A stretch of DNA of 64,000 nt, from positions 208,504 to 272,503 of the forward strand of contig NZ_QZCG01000007.1 in the NCBI RefSeq assembly GCF_003591515.1, written 5' to 3'. The notes beneath the pieces were generated by a model. The model worked only from the letters and a program-made list of their open reading frames with translations, did no database searches and was not told where the DNA came from. Made by a program: the position numbers and the translations under genes. The DNA is from Paracoccus onubensis. Its GTDB lineage: Bacteria > Pseudomonadota > Alphaproteobacteria > Rhodobacterales > Rhodobacteraceae. Of the stretch, positions 8,460 through 17,218 are shown piece by piece (position 1 is the stretch's first letter; the number at the start of each line of letters is the position of its first letter).

Positions 8460-9205
8460 CCGTTCGCCCGCCCCGCGATCTCTTCGAACAGGGCCTGATA
8501 GGCCTTGCCGGCCCTGCTGTTCGGCGCGGTGGCCAGAACCGGGGCACGGGCCAGGCCCATGCGTTCGATCTCGGATGCAAAGGGGATCGTCGCCTGCGTG
8601 AAACGTCTCGGATGCGCATCTGTCATTGTGGCGATTATTTCGCCATGCAGACTCTTGATACCCTGTACCATCGAAAAGAAGGCGTGGATCTTGTCCTCCG
8701 GCAGGTCGGAATTACCGAAGAATTCCAGCAATTGCTCGAAGGTGCGCTGGGACAGCGTGGTTGGGATCACTGGCACCACCACCGCATCTGCCGCGTGAAA
8801 GACATTTTCAGACAGCATTGAAATATTCGGCGGGCAGTCCAGCAACACCAGGTCATAATCGGATTTGACGGCCTTCAGCGCCTTTTTCAGGCGCGACTGG
8901 CCATTTTTCATCCGTGACAGGAAGACGTCGAATTCGCGAAAGCTCATATTCGCGGGCAGGATGTCGAGATTATCATAGTCGCTGCCCCGGATCGCCTTGG
9001 TGAAGCGTTCGACATCCTCGAAAAAGCGCGCATCGGTCAGCTTCTTGGACGGCTTCACGCGGAAATAGAACCCCGAGGCGCCTTGGGGATCAAGATCGCA
9101 AAGCAGGACCCGTCGCCCCGATGCCGCAAAGGCATAGGCAAGGTTCACGGCGGTCGCCGTCTTGCCGACGCCGCCCTTGTTGGAATAGCAGGCAATGATC
9201 TGCAT
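8456..9205 (-). CDS. ParA/MinD-family partition ATPase
   Basis: A 249-residue ParA-type ATPase. It begins directly with the deviant Walker A motif KGGVGKTA (residues 10-17), followed by LLCDLDPQGASGFY (Walker A-prime) and the Walker B segment YDLVLLDCPPNIS. It has no N-terminal DNA-binding domain, so it belongs to the small ParA group that positions plasmids or protein cargos on the nucleoid. It overlaps the upstream CHAD gene stop by one base and the downstream CYTH pseudogene start as ATGA. The chromosomal parA partner parB is absent; instead a ribbon-helix-helix protein is encoded two genes upstream, like the ParF/ParG arrangement of plasmids. I infer cargo positioning, probably of polyphosphate-linked material, from this context. 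Confidence 0.85.
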   Translation of the reverse strand: MQIIACYSNKGGVGKTATAVNLAYAFAASGRRVLLCDLDPQGASGFYFRVKPSKKLTDARFFEDVERFTKAIRGSDYDNLDILPANMSFREFDVFLSRMKNGQSRLKKALKAVKSDYDLVLLDCPPNISMLSENVFHAADAVVVPVIPTTLSQRTFEQLLEFFGNSDLPEDKIHAFFSMVQGIKSLHGEIIATMTDAHPRRFTQATIPFASEIERMGLARAPVLATAPNSRAGKAYQALFEEIAGRANG

Positions 9206-10722
9206 CAGGCTTCCTTTCCGTCGTGAAACAGTTCGCGGATGGTCCGCTGCATCTTGTTGCTGTTGAAACGCGCGAAGGCTGCGATGATCTTCTCGCGCTC
9301 CGCAACTTGTTTCTGATGCAGCACGATGACCAGCGCGCCGATATTCTGGGCGATTTCGAGCTTGTGTGGATCATCGCCCAGATCGTCGGCAAAAACTTGG
9401 AGCTTGGTCTGCTGTACCGCATAATCGTTGAACAGGCCCAAAGAATCCTGAAGCTTCTTCAGCGGCTTGAGAATATTGGCGAAATCGTCTTGCGGAAAAA
9501 CCGAACCAAAGAACTCCATCAGATAACGCAGCTTCTTGCATTCGATGCGCAATTCGTGAACCTCCTCGTCCGGTGTTCGGGCATTCAGCTCTGCTGCGAT
9601 GCGTCGGATCCGGCGATAGCGTTTCCAGATTAGTTCGCAGGCCAGATCATAGGAGGCGCGGCTGGCGTTCGGGCCGGGCAGCAGCTTGCGCCGCCTGGCG
9701 AACATCCTGGCCAGCGCCTTGATGTCCTTTTGATAGCCCTTGCTGCGCAGATGAGCTGCAAGCGTGGCTTGTTCCACAGTGCGCCGGTGGCGAAGCAATG
9801 CGAACATCCTGTCCAGCCCGGAATGCATCCTCTCGGGCACAAGATCGCGGAAGCTCTGTTGTCCCAGCAGATAGACGTCCAGATCGCGCAATGGCCCGGT
9901 CTGTGCCATCAACGCAGAGAAACGCGCCTTCAGTTCGGCCGTCTGCTCCGGGTCGTAGACGTCCTTGAACAGGCTCAGAACCGAGCGGATCTTGCGCAGC
10001 GCGATGCGGTAATCATGCAGGAATTCAGTGTCGAGATCGGCAATGATGCCCTGCTCATTCGCGCGGGCGACAGGCAGATAACCGGTAATTAGGTCGCTTG
10101 CCGCGTCAAGGGCGGTTTCCTCGCGTCCAACCTCGATCCTTGGTTTGGCAACATAACCGGTACTGGCAGGCTCGATCATCCGGTAGAGATTGCCTGCCGC
10201 AAGCGGCGTGCCTCCGCAGTCACGTATGCGCGCGACCAGATCGTGCAGGGCTGTATCATAGCCGCGCAGGCCCTGAGGTGTCAGTAGGATCACGGCATTG
10301 CCGCTGGACGATTCCAGTTCGCGCAACTGGGCGCGTGCCCGGGTTTTGCCCTCGTCATCAACCAGCGCCAACCTGCCCGAGCGGGCGATGCCCGAGGTAA
10401 TGGATAAAAGCGCCCGTAGCGGGGACAGATCGGCAAGCGCGGCCTTGACCGGCCCTTCGGCGAACTCAGCGACAAAGCTGGCCCCGGGTGTGGCGGGCTG
10501 ACTGCACATCCCATCGGCGGTCGACAGCAACTCCATCAGGCTCCCGTCTTCCAGAAGCAGCCGTCGGGTGGTGCGCAGGCGCTGATCGAAAGAATCGCGG
10601 ATCGCGAAGGGACGGTTTCCCTCTGTCCAGTCCAGGACCGGCGTCAGGTTCTGCACATTGCGTTCGGCCAGCTTGGTCAGACATGCGGCCGGCATGTAAA
10701 ATGTTTCGCCTCTGGCGGTCAT
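9205..10722 (-). CDS. CHAD-domain protein
   Basis: CHAD domains are helical bundles rich in conserved histidines and basic residues that bind inorganic polyphosphate and localise to polyphosphate granules. The 505-residue protein has an N-terminal region of about 200 residues that resembles a degenerate CYTH-like fold (no ExExK seen), then the CHAD repeat: FLHDYRIALRKIRSVLSLF around His236 and the second half VHELRIECKKLRYLMEFF around residue 412. Its start overlaps the upstream ribbon-helix-helix gene as ATGA and its stop shares a base with parA, so synthesis is coupled. Linking it to polyphosphate follows from the family; linking it to ParA-driven positioning is my inference from the operon. 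Confidence 0.85.
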   Translation of the reverse strand: MTARGETFYMPAACLTKLAERNVQNLTPVLDWTEGNRPFAIRDSFDQRLRTTRRLLLEDGSLMELLSTADGMCSQPATPGASFVAEFAEGPVKAALADLSPLRALLSITSGIARSGRLALVDDEGKTRARAQLRELESSSGNAVILLTPQGLRGYDTALHDLVARIRDCGGTPLAAGNLYRMIEPASTGYVAKPRIEVGREETALDAASDLITGYLPVARANEQGIIADLDTEFLHDYRIALRKIRSVLSLFKDVYDPEQTAELKARFSALMAQTGPLRDLDVYLLGQQSFRDLVPERMHSGLDRMFALLRHRRTVEQATLAAHLRSKGYQKDIKALARMFARRRKLLPGPNASRASYDLACELIWKRYRRIRRIAAELNARTPDEEVHELRIECKKLRYLMEFFGSVFPQDDFANILKPLKKLQDSLGLFNDYAVQQTKLQVFADDLGDDPHKLEIAQNIGALVIVLHQKQVAEREKIIAAFARFNSNKMQRTIRELFHDGKEA

Positions 10723-10898
10723 GCCTTAGGCTTTCGCGGTTGACCGAGATAGTCCTCGACCAGTTTTTCGATAATTTTCTGCACGCTTGTCTCTTCTTCG
10801 ATTGCGCGGATCTTCAGGGCCTTCAATGTCTTGCCGCAGAGGCGCAACGAGGTGTTCTTCTTTCCATCGTCGTCTTTCGATTTTTTCGTCTTGGCCAT
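10719..10898 (-). CDS. Small ribbon-helix-helix protein
   Basis: Starting at the ATG for MAKTKKSKDDDGKK the product is 59 residues; an earlier ATG at 10922 would add eight. The basic N-terminal tail is followed by NTSLRLCGKTLKALKIRAIE and a second helix ending in VEDYLG, a good ribbon-helix-helix pattern (strand, helix, turn, helix) of the CopG/ParG type. Such proteins bind DNA as dimers and, in ParG, also stimulate the partner ParA through the flexible basic tail. It heads the CHAD-parA-CYTH operon with a four-base ATGA overlap. The function as ParA partner and/or operon autorepressor is inferred from size, fold and position. Confidence 0.7.
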   Translation of the reverse strand: MAKTKKSKDDDGKKNTSLRLCGKTLKALKIRAIEEETSVQKIIEKLVEDYLGQPRKPKA

Positions 10899-11153
10899 GT
10901 CCTGATCCTGTATTCGTGACGTCATGATGTCATACGCAGCCGAGCATGACAAACAGGTATCCGGAAGGAGTAGTGGGAACCAATCGGATGAACCCACGGG
11001 AAGAAGTGATACGCCAGGTTCCGCAGTCGGCCAAGGCGCAACTCCGCGGCAAGGTGGCGATCGTATCCGGCACAGGAATTCAGATTGTTCTTCTCAAGGC
11101 ATCTTCTCGCAGCACTGGACGGACACAAGGAGCTCTTCCACGACATTCATAGC

Positions 11154-11188
11154 GGGGCTCCGACACCGTCCTGCGGTTCCGGAGCCCC
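11154..11188. terminator. GC-rich hairpin between the RHH operon promoter side and the dioxygenase gene
   Basis: A perfect 9-bp stem, GGGGCTCCG at 11154-11162 and CGGAGCCCC at 11180-11188, lies six bases past the stop of the phytanoyl-CoA dioxygenase-like gene. No uridine run follows on either strand. It is the only terminator candidate for that gene. Confidence 0.4.
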
Positions 11189-11194
11189 TTCGAT

Positions 11195-11986
11195 CTAAAT
11201 CGACAGTCCGCAAGCCTTGCGGATGGCGATTTGGACCGGGGATGGCGGCAGTGACGGATCGAACTCCATGCTTGGTATCAGTGGCGGCTGAGCCATGAAC
11301 CGTGGCTCTGTCCCCTGATGCGACTGGGCAGCATGCACCACGAAGGGATGGCAGAGATAGACCGTCCCAGCCTCTCCAGTCGCGAGAGCTATCTCGCAAT
11401 CTGCTGTCGATGCATAGCCGTCAGCCGAGAGCTGCCCGAGTGTCATGCCCACTTCACCGTGCGGCAAAAGTTTCCGGGCGATGGTGGCATGTGAGCCCTT
11501 TCGTATTCGGGTCGGCGCGTCCTTCTCGCCGACGTCGGAGAAGAGAAAGAGCATCAGCAGCGCCCGTCCACTACTTTTGACATTCGCGCGCCAATCCATG
11601 AAGTCCGGGGATTCCGTCCCGTAGCTCATGTCTACATGCCAGCCATCGTCTCCGACGCTTTCGCCCGAGGGAAAGCGGATCGGGAAGCTCCCGAGGCTTG
11701 CGGGGCGCCGCCAGCGTCCTTCGCCGACGAGCCTGTCATAGGCAGCATGCAGGCGCGGTGTATTGGCGGCAGCTACGAAGGGTGGCGATGATTTCGAGCC
11801 TATACGAACGACCGGCTCGCTCCATGTCTCGGGCCGGTTCGGGGACAGGCCGATGTCATCCCACAGCTCGCTGCGGCACTCTTGGGCGAGCTCGCGACCA
11901 AAGGCATCCTCCACCTTGACAAAACCGTCCTTGATGAAACTTTCGACCTGATGCGGAGTCAGGCCCATTTCTTGGGGAATGGACAT
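11195..11986 (-). CDS. Phytanoyl-CoA dioxygenase (PhyH) family protein
   Basis: Fe(II)/2-oxoglutarate-dependent oxygenase fold. The 263-residue protein shows the iron-binding HxD in GWHVDMSYG and the distal histidine and arginine region YLCHPFVVHAAQSHQGTEPRF, so the facial triad looks complete. PhyH-family members hydroxylate many small molecules, including ectoine, phosphonates and halogenation substrates, and the substrate here cannot be told. It lies alone in an accessory patch between the CHAD/ParA cassette and tRNA-Leu. The GC-rich hairpin just past its stop suggests a single-gene transcript. Confidence 0.85.
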   Translation of the reverse strand: MSIPQEMGLTPHQVESFIKDGFVKVEDAFGRELAQECRSELWDDIGLSPNRPETWSEPVVRIGSKSSPPFVAAANTPRLHAAYDRLVGEGRWRRPASLGSFPIRFPSGESVGDDGWHVDMSYGTESPDFMDWRANVKSSGRALLMLFLFSDVGEKDAPTRIRKGSHATIARKLLPHGEVGMTLGQLSADGYASTADCEIALATGEAGTVYLCHPFVVHAAQSHQGTEPRFMAQPPLIPSMEFDPSLPPSPVQIAIRKACGLSI

Positions 11987-12467
11987 TATACGTCCTCCAT
12001 TTCAGCTTTCGCGGTGCGAAGCCGTTACGATTCAATCGACGCCGAAGCGTCTGCGACGAGGGTCGCTTAGAATCGCGGGAAGAATGTGGACGTGAACATC
12101 ATGGTTATTGGCTATTGCGGCGAGGCGGAAAGGTCAAGACCGGCGTTTCCGGCTCCCGGCCAATGAGCCCGTTGATCAGGCACCTTCGTGCTTCCAATTG
12201 TCTTGGCGGCTATGCTTGCACAGTTCATAGGTCCGATACAGGAGCGGATGGCCCAGCAAGCCGGCGGTTTGTTAAATCGCGCATTATCGGCAGACAGGTT
12301 CTCAAGGATTATGGCGAATCCTCCGATTCCCCACGCCCGCCTCACCGTCAGCTGGATGCCGGCGCGCCAGCATATCATGGTGCCGCAGAGATCGCCGCGA
12401 AGAGCCCCTACATCAGCCGCGAGCAATAACCCTGGGTCTTCTCGAGCGGATGGTTTAGGCTTCTCGC
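11987..12467. other. Intergenic stretch with no recognisable gene
   Basis: About 480 bases between the PhyH-like gene and the DHFR-like gene. Several open frames of about 100 codons occur on both strands but none has a family signature, a good ribosome-binding site or a sensible composition. It may be decayed sequence, in keeping with the integrase remnant nearby. Confidence 0.5.
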
Positions 12468-13025
12468 ATGGGATTATTGACCTTCAGCATAAACGTCACC
12501 CTGGACGGCTGCATCGATCATGAGGCGGGAATCGCTGATGACGAGACGCATGCGTTCTTCACTCGGCTTATGGACGAAAGCGGAGCGATGCTGTGGGGCC
12601 GCATCACCTACGAGATGATGGAGAGCTACTGGCCAGCGGTCGCCCGCGGCGACGTGGAGGCGCCGACGGCGATACGCGAATGGGCAGTCAAGCTGGACGC
12701 CAAACCGAAATACGTGGCGTCATCAACGCGAACGGCCTTCCCGTGGACCAACAGCCACCATATCGCCGACGACCTGCGAACAGGCGTACAAAAGCTCAAG
12801 GACGCGACTCCGGCCGGCGTGCTCCTCGGTAGCGGCAAACTCGCAACCGAGCTGGACCGGCTGGATCTGATCGACGAATATCAGTTCCTCGCCCATCCCA
12901 GGATCGCCGGCCATGGCCCGACCCTGTACCGGGACGGGCTGCCCAGTGCGCGACGGCTCGAGCTGGTCTCGGCAAAGCCGCTCCGCAACGGCGTGGTCGC
13001 GATGCACTATCGGCGCGCGCGCTGA
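12468..13025 (+). CDS. Dihydrofolate reductase/RibD C-terminal family protein
   Basis: A 185-residue protein of the RibD C-terminal/DHFR-like fold: MGLLTFSINVTLDGCID at the start, GRITYEMMESYWP in the middle, and GVLLGSGKLATELDRLDLIDEYQFLAHP towards the end. These proteins are NADPH-binding reductases, mostly of unknown substrate; members close to YyaP/YwjB are not true folate reductases. It does not look like trimethoprim-resistance DfrA. It is located in the accessory patch upstream of tRNA-Leu, with an SRPBCC protein following on the same strand after about 200 bases. Confidence 0.85.
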   Translation: MGLLTFSINVTLDGCIDHEAGIADDETHAFFTRLMDESGAMLWGRITYEMMESYWPAVARGDVEAPTAIREWAVKLDAKPKYVASSTRTAFPWTNSHHIADDLRTGVQKLKDATPAGVLLGSGKLATELDRLDLIDEYQFLAHPRIAGHGPTLYRDGLPSARRLELVSAKPLRNGVVAMHYRRAR

Positions 13026-13232
13026 CTCGGAGCAGCCTCTATGCGCCCAGCTCGGGGCTCGGGTGTCGCGGGAGCACTGCCGATGAGCAGCAGGCATTGG
13101 GCCGCCCCTTGCCGATTCCAAGGGTGGCAGAGGCGGTTTAGAGCTGTTTACCACATGCTGCGTTGCCGCAAGGCGGATCAGAGGCCATATCAGCATCTTT
13201 TGCGGCGCAGAAATTTGTGATAATTATTGGAT

Positions 13233-13709
13233 ATGGCTATCGAACGTATCGACCGCGCAGAGCGGCAAATCTCAGCTTCAGCAGCCGAGATCTATCGCGC
13301 CTTTCTTGACCCGGTGTTACTTGAGAAGTGGCTGCCTCCTGCAGGGATGACCGGAAAGGTTCACGAGATCAACCCGATCAAGGGTGGCGATTATGTCATG
13401 AGCCTCTATCACGAAGAAGCTTCGCCCGTGATTGCTGGCAAAACGAACGAATATGAAGATAGATTTCGCGTTATATTCGATGATCTTAAGCCAGGAAAGC
13501 AGGTCGTGCAGCGAGTGGTGTTCAATACCTCTGATCCAAGCTTTGCAGGCGCGATGAAGCAAACTTGGACACTTTCTGAGGCTGGTCATGTAACGACTGT
13601 TTCGGTCGCTTGCGAGAACGTTCCAGCAGGCATTCGACCCAAGGAACATGCTGTCGGACTGAACTCATCGCTTGAAAATCTTGCATTGGCAGTTGAGACA
13701 GGTGGCTGA
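13233..13709 (+). CDS. SRPBCC (AHSA1/START-like) domain protein
   Basis: A 158-residue single-domain protein with the AHSA1-type pattern: ISASAAEIYRAFLDPVLLEKW at the N-terminus, PPAGMTGKVHEINPIKGG, and a C-terminal helix GLNSSLENLALAVE. The helix-grip fold forms a hydrophobic ligand pocket; no substrate can be assigned. I prefer the ATG at 13233 to the TTG at 13227. Codon choice is noticeably more AT-rich than in the flanking genes, which fits recent transfer together with the integrase remnant that follows directly downstream. Confidence 0.82.
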   Translation: MAIERIDRAERQISASAAEIYRAFLDPVLLEKWLPPAGMTGKVHEINPIKGGDYVMSLYHEEASPVIAGKTNEYEDRFRVIFDDLKPGKQVVQRVVFNTSDPSFAGAMKQTWTLSEAGHVTTVSVACENVPAGIRPKEHAVGLNSSLENLALAVETGG

Positions 13710-13739
13710 GCATAAACTACTGGGGTCTGTGGACTGAAC

Positions 13740-14090
13740 CGCCCCCTTAGAACCTATCTCGATCTACTGCCTGTTTCCGGGGCTTACGTTATCCCAAAGA
13801 ACTTGACGCAGCCTCTTGGCTACGATTCTGTGGAACGGAAGTTCAGGGCGTGGCGAAAGGAACTCGGCGAGAAGGCCGCGCCTTACAGCTTTCATGGGCT
13901 CCGTAAGCTGGCCATCATCTGATTGGCAGAGTCCGGATGCACAGACGCCCAAATCCAAGCCATAACAAATCAGAGCCCGAAATGGTGGCCTATTATCGCA
14001 AACGAGCGAGCCGCAGAACGCTGTCCAAGCAGGCAGCAGAACGAACAAAGCACGAATCCTCAAAGTGGGAACCGCATTGGGAACTTTGGA
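13740..14090 (+). pseudogene. Tyrosine recombinase (integrase) C-terminal remnant
   Basis: Reading 13740 onward gives TYLDLLPVSGAYVIPKNL, then KAAPYSFHGLRKLAII, with the integrase HxxR box (FHGLR). The next codon is TGA (13920-13922) where an arginine is expected, followed in frame by LAESGCTDAQIQAITNQS. At about 13980 the frame shifts and continues as MVAYYRKRASRRTLSKQAAE, which carries the catalytic tyrosine region. So the last third of a phage-type integrase is present with one nonsense codon and one frameshift; the N-terminal two thirds are missing. It ends about 100 bases before tRNA-Leu, a usual integration target. The 3' limit is approximate. Confidence 0.82.
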
Positions 14091-14183
14091 GAATCGCATC
14101 GCGACAGAAGACAACAAAAAATCGGGATTGCTACGGACAACCACTTGCACTGAAACGCGAATTGCCTTACCCGGTCACGCAGT

Positions 14184-14267
14184 GCCCGAGTGGCGGAATG
14201 GTAGACGCAGCGGATTCAAAATCCGCCGGAGCAATCCATGCCGGTTCGAGTCCGGCCTCGGGTACCA
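14184..14267 (+). tRNA. tRNA-Leu (anticodon CAA)
   Basis: The acceptor stem GCCCGAG pairs with CTCGGGT (a G-U at the first pair), discriminator A, then an encoded CCA ending at 14267. The anticodon stem GCGGA/TCCGC encloses TTCAAAA, giving anticodon CAA at 14217-14219 (reads UUG). The T arm GCCGGTTCGAGTCCGGC is intact and a variable arm of the class II type is present. It is flanked upstream by an integrase remnant. Confidence 0.93.
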
Positions 14268-14355
14268 AGGCAAAATCAATTATTTAGACTTTATTCCTCG
14301 AAAATCCGCTTTGAGGATGACCCCGACAATATGTCGAGGCCGATCCCGCATGTGT

Positions 14356-15669
14356 TCATAGCAGGTATAGCAGCGTCCCGATAATGATCCCGGTTATCAG
14401 CAATTGCACGACGCAGAATCCCATGATGTCCCGTGCCCTGAGGCCGGCGATTCCCAGCATCGGCAAGGCCCAGAATGGCTGAAGCAGGTTTGTCCAGGCA
14501 TCACCCCAGGCGACAGCCATCGCAACGCGGCTGATATCGGCACCCAGGGCTTCGGCTGCCGGCAGCATGACCGGCGCCTGAACCGCCCATTGTCCGCCGC
14601 CGGAGGGAACAAAAATATTCACGATGCCCGCACTGATAAAGCTCCAGAATGGCAATGTCTCGGTCGTCGAGATGGACACGAACCATTCCGACAGACTGGC
14701 GGCAAGACCGCTTTGGGTCATGATTGCCATGATCCCGGCGTAAAACGGAAACTGGATAACGATCCCTGCGCCTCCGCGAACCCCTTCATCCAGAGCGTTC
14801 AGCAGATTGCGGGGCGTGCCGTGGCAGACCATCCCGGCGAACAGGAACAGGAAATTCACGACATTGAGATTAATCCCTCCGCCGCCGATGATATACAGGC
14901 CCAGCCAGACAAGCCCCGGTATTCCGATCAACCAGGTCAGGACGGAACTATGCTCCAGCCGCTCGGCCGGGGTCATGGCGGAAACCGGGTGCGGCGTATC
15001 GCCGACATCTTTCAGCAACGCCGGATCGACCAGAACCTGTTCATGTTCCAGTGGCAACATCAGGCGGTTGACCAATGGGACAGCAATGACCAACGCGATC
15101 ACAATCGCAAGATTCCAGACCGAAAAGATTGTCTGAGACGTCGGAATTACGCCGATCTGATCGGAGGTAAAGTGACCCTCGGTCGCAATTGTCAGCGGGA
15201 TCGAGCCAGACAATCCCCCGTGCCAGATAACGAAGCCCGAATAGGCCGCGGCGACCAATAGCCGGTAATCCACCCGGATCTGACGCGCAAGTTCCTTGGC
15301 GAAGATTGCTCCGACGACAAGCCCGAAGCCCCAGTTCAGCCAGCTTGCGGCAAGTGAGACCAGCGACACGAGAATGATTGCCGAACCGGGACCAGAGGCG
15401 AGTCCGGCAATTGATGCCAGAATCCGCCGAACCGGCGGAGAACTGGCCAGAATGAAGCCGGTGACCAGCACCAGAAGCATCTGCATGGAGAATTCCAGCA
15501 GTTCCCAGAATCCGCTGCCCCACATCTCGACAAGTGCGACCGGCGAGCTGCCCTCTGAAACGATGGCGGCGATGGCGGCAACGAGCGTCAGAATCAGCAC
15601 GAAAATGAATGGGTCGGGCAGCCAGCGTTCGACCAGACGAGTTGCGGGCCTGGACAGGATTCTGAGCAT
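14356..15669 (-). CDS. atoE: AtoE-family short-chain fatty acid transporter
   Basis: A 437-residue multi-spanning membrane protein with about eleven hydrophobic segments. Family-typical stretches are VERWLPDPFIFVLILTL at the start, WLNWGFGLVVGAIFAKELAR, the substrate-pathway segment YSGFVIWHGGLSGSIPLTIA and, near the end, NIFVPSGGGQWAVQAPVMLPAA. AtoE proteins import short-chain fatty acids such as butyrate or acetoacetate. No ato-type CoA transferase lies next to it, so it is not in an atoDAEB operon here. A GGAGG box precedes the start (plus-strand CCTCC at 15678-15682). Confidence 0.88.
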   Translation of the reverse strand: MLRILSRPATRLVERWLPDPFIFVLILTLVAAIAAIVSEGSSPVALVEMWGSGFWELLEFSMQMLLVLVTGFILASSPPVRRILASIAGLASGPGSAIILVSLVSLAASWLNWGFGLVVGAIFAKELARQIRVDYRLLVAAAYSGFVIWHGGLSGSIPLTIATEGHFTSDQIGVIPTSQTIFSVWNLAIVIALVIAVPLVNRLMLPLEHEQVLVDPALLKDVGDTPHPVSAMTPAERLEHSSVLTWLIGIPGLVWLGLYIIGGGGINLNVVNFLFLFAGMVCHGTPRNLLNALDEGVRGGAGIVIQFPFYAGIMAIMTQSGLAASLSEWFVSISTTETLPFWSFISAGIVNIFVPSGGGQWAVQAPVMLPAAEALGADISRVAMAVAWGDAWTNLLQPFWALPMLGIAGLRARDIMGFCVVQLLITGIIIGTLLYLL

Positions 15670-15775
15670 GGTAAACCTCCTTGATGACCGATATCCGGAG
15701 CGTGGGGCAAGGGATGATAAAAGACAAGCAACCCTCCTCGCCGCCGGCTGCCGCAGTCACCGGCCAGATATACGG

Positions 15776-17218
15776 TCAGCTTTCGCGGAGGGCCCGGTTG
15801 AAATAATCGGTCAGAGGTTTCATCAGATAGGCCATGGGGCTTCGTTCCCCTGTCTGGATATAGATTTCGACCGGCATGCCCGGGATCAAATCCAGCTCGC
15901 CGAGTTTCTCGAGCTCTGGCGGAGGAATCGTGACTTCGGCGCGATAATAGGGCGTCTGGGTGACCTCATCCATCAATGCATCCGCGGACACACGCAGAAG
16001 CTGGCCGTCGATCTCGGGTGTGGTGCGCGAAGAGAATGCGGCAAAGCGCAGGATCACTGGTTGCCCCGGGCTGATTTCGTCGACATTTATCGTGGCAATG
16101 CGGGCGCCGATAACCAGCGGCCGGTCCTGCGGGATGATATGCATCAGTTGTTCTGCCGGGCGAATGACCGAGCGCGGCGTCGTTACTTTCAGATCGTAAA
16201 CGATTCCTGCGGCGGGGGCGCGCAGTTCCAGCCGGCTGATCTGCTCAGACAGGCTGCGGCGGCGTTCGGCCAGTTCCAACTCCCGATAGCCCAGATCACG
16301 CAATTGCGTCTCTGCCTCTTCGCGCTGCTCGGCAGCCATGCGAAGCCGTTCGACATCCAGTTCCGTCTGGCGGGTTTCCGACGACGCGCGGCTTGCCTGC
16401 AATTCACCGATCTGCCCGTCGATCCGCGCGGCCTCGCGCCGCAGGGCCAGTACACGTGAAGCCTGCGCAAGCCCGCGATCCAGAAGCGATTGCTGATCCT
16501 CCAGTTCCTCGGCGATCAAATCCCGTTGCTCGGCCAATGCCGCAAGCTGTGCGTCAATTCCGACGATCTGGGCATTAACCTGTTCGGATTGTTTGGCCAA
16601 CTGATCCAGAGATTGCTTCATCGTATCGCGGCGGGCGGCAAACAGGCTTGCCTGTCCTGCGATCAGGTCGGAAAGTTTGGGATCGTTCCTGGCCGCCGCA
16701 AGCAACTCCTCCGGGAATTCCGGGGATTCGGCATCTGCCCGTTCGGCTTCCAACCTGCCGCGGCGCGCAAGAATTTCGAAATACTGGCCTTCGACGATGA
16801 CGAGTTCGGTCAGCAGCAACGTGCCGTCAAGGCGCAGCAAAACCTGGCCGGCATCTACGGTGTCGCCTTCGCTGACCAGAATTTCCTGCACGACGCCGCC
16901 ATCCGGATGCTGCACAACCTGCCGCTGTTGCTCGACCTCGACCTGACCGGATGCCACGACTGCCCCCGCGATACGGCTTTGCGTGGCCCAGATGCCGAAA
17001 CCGCCGAATAGTAGGATCAGGGCAAAGAAGCCCAGCAATAGCGGGGCGCGCACGGACCAACGCGCCGGATCGGCCGCGACCGCCGGAGCGGGCGGCGGCG
17101 GCGATCCCCGGGCGGGGGCAGATGGCTGTTCCGTGTCGCTGGCAGCCTTCGATGAGTGCCGCGGATCAGGCCAGGGAATGCTGTCACCCGGGCCGGGATA
17201 TTTGTCCGGGTCGGTCAC
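15776..17218 (-). CDS. Type I secretion membrane fusion protein, HlyD/PrtE family
   Basis: Periplasmic adaptor that links an inner-membrane ABC exporter to a TolC-type outer-membrane channel. The 480-residue protein has a proline-rich cytoplasmic N-terminus of about 55 residues, one membrane helix ([19 protein letters not shown]), a lipoyl/barrel-sandwich segment ([19 protein letters not shown]), a long coiled-coil hairpin (about residues 150-330) and a C-terminal beta domain with the [20 protein letters not shown] signature. The start overlaps the stop of the upstream ABC transporter by four bases. No TolC homologue or secreted substrate gene adjoins, so the cargo is unknown. Confidence 0.9.
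   Translation of the reverse strand: MTDPDKYPGPGDSIPWPDPRHSSKAASDTEQPSAPARGSPPPPAPAVAADPARWSVRAPLLLGFFALILLFGGFGIWATQSRIAGAVVASGQVEVEQQRQVVQHPDGGVVQEILVSEGDTVDAGQVLLRLDGTLLLTELVIVEGQYFEILARRGRLEAERADAESPEFPEELLAAARNDPKLSDLIAGQASLFAARRDTMKQSLDQLAKQSEQVNAQIVGIDAQLAALAEQRDLIAEELEDQQSLLDRGLAQASRVLALRREAARIDGQIGELQASRASSETRQTELDVERLRMAAEQREEAETQLRDLGYRELELAERRRSLSEQISRLELRAPAAGIVYDLKVTTPRSVIRPAEQLMHIIPQDRPLVIGARIATINVDEISPGQPVILRFAAFSSRTTPEIDGQLLRVSADALMDEVTQTPYYRAEVTIPPPELEKLGELDLIPGMPVEIYIQTGERSPMAYLMKPLTDYFNRALRES

Noticed and set aside
10946..11152. Plus-strand frame containing LRGKVAIVSGTGIQ, like the start of a short-chain dehydrogenase
   Set aside because: Only about 15 residues resemble the family, nothing follows, and the stretch lies across the promoter region of the RHH operon; chance or a very old remnant.
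12112..12523. Overlapping frames between the PhyH-like and DHFR-like genes as an IS remnant
   Set aside because: None of the translations shows a transposase motif and no terminal repeats were seen.
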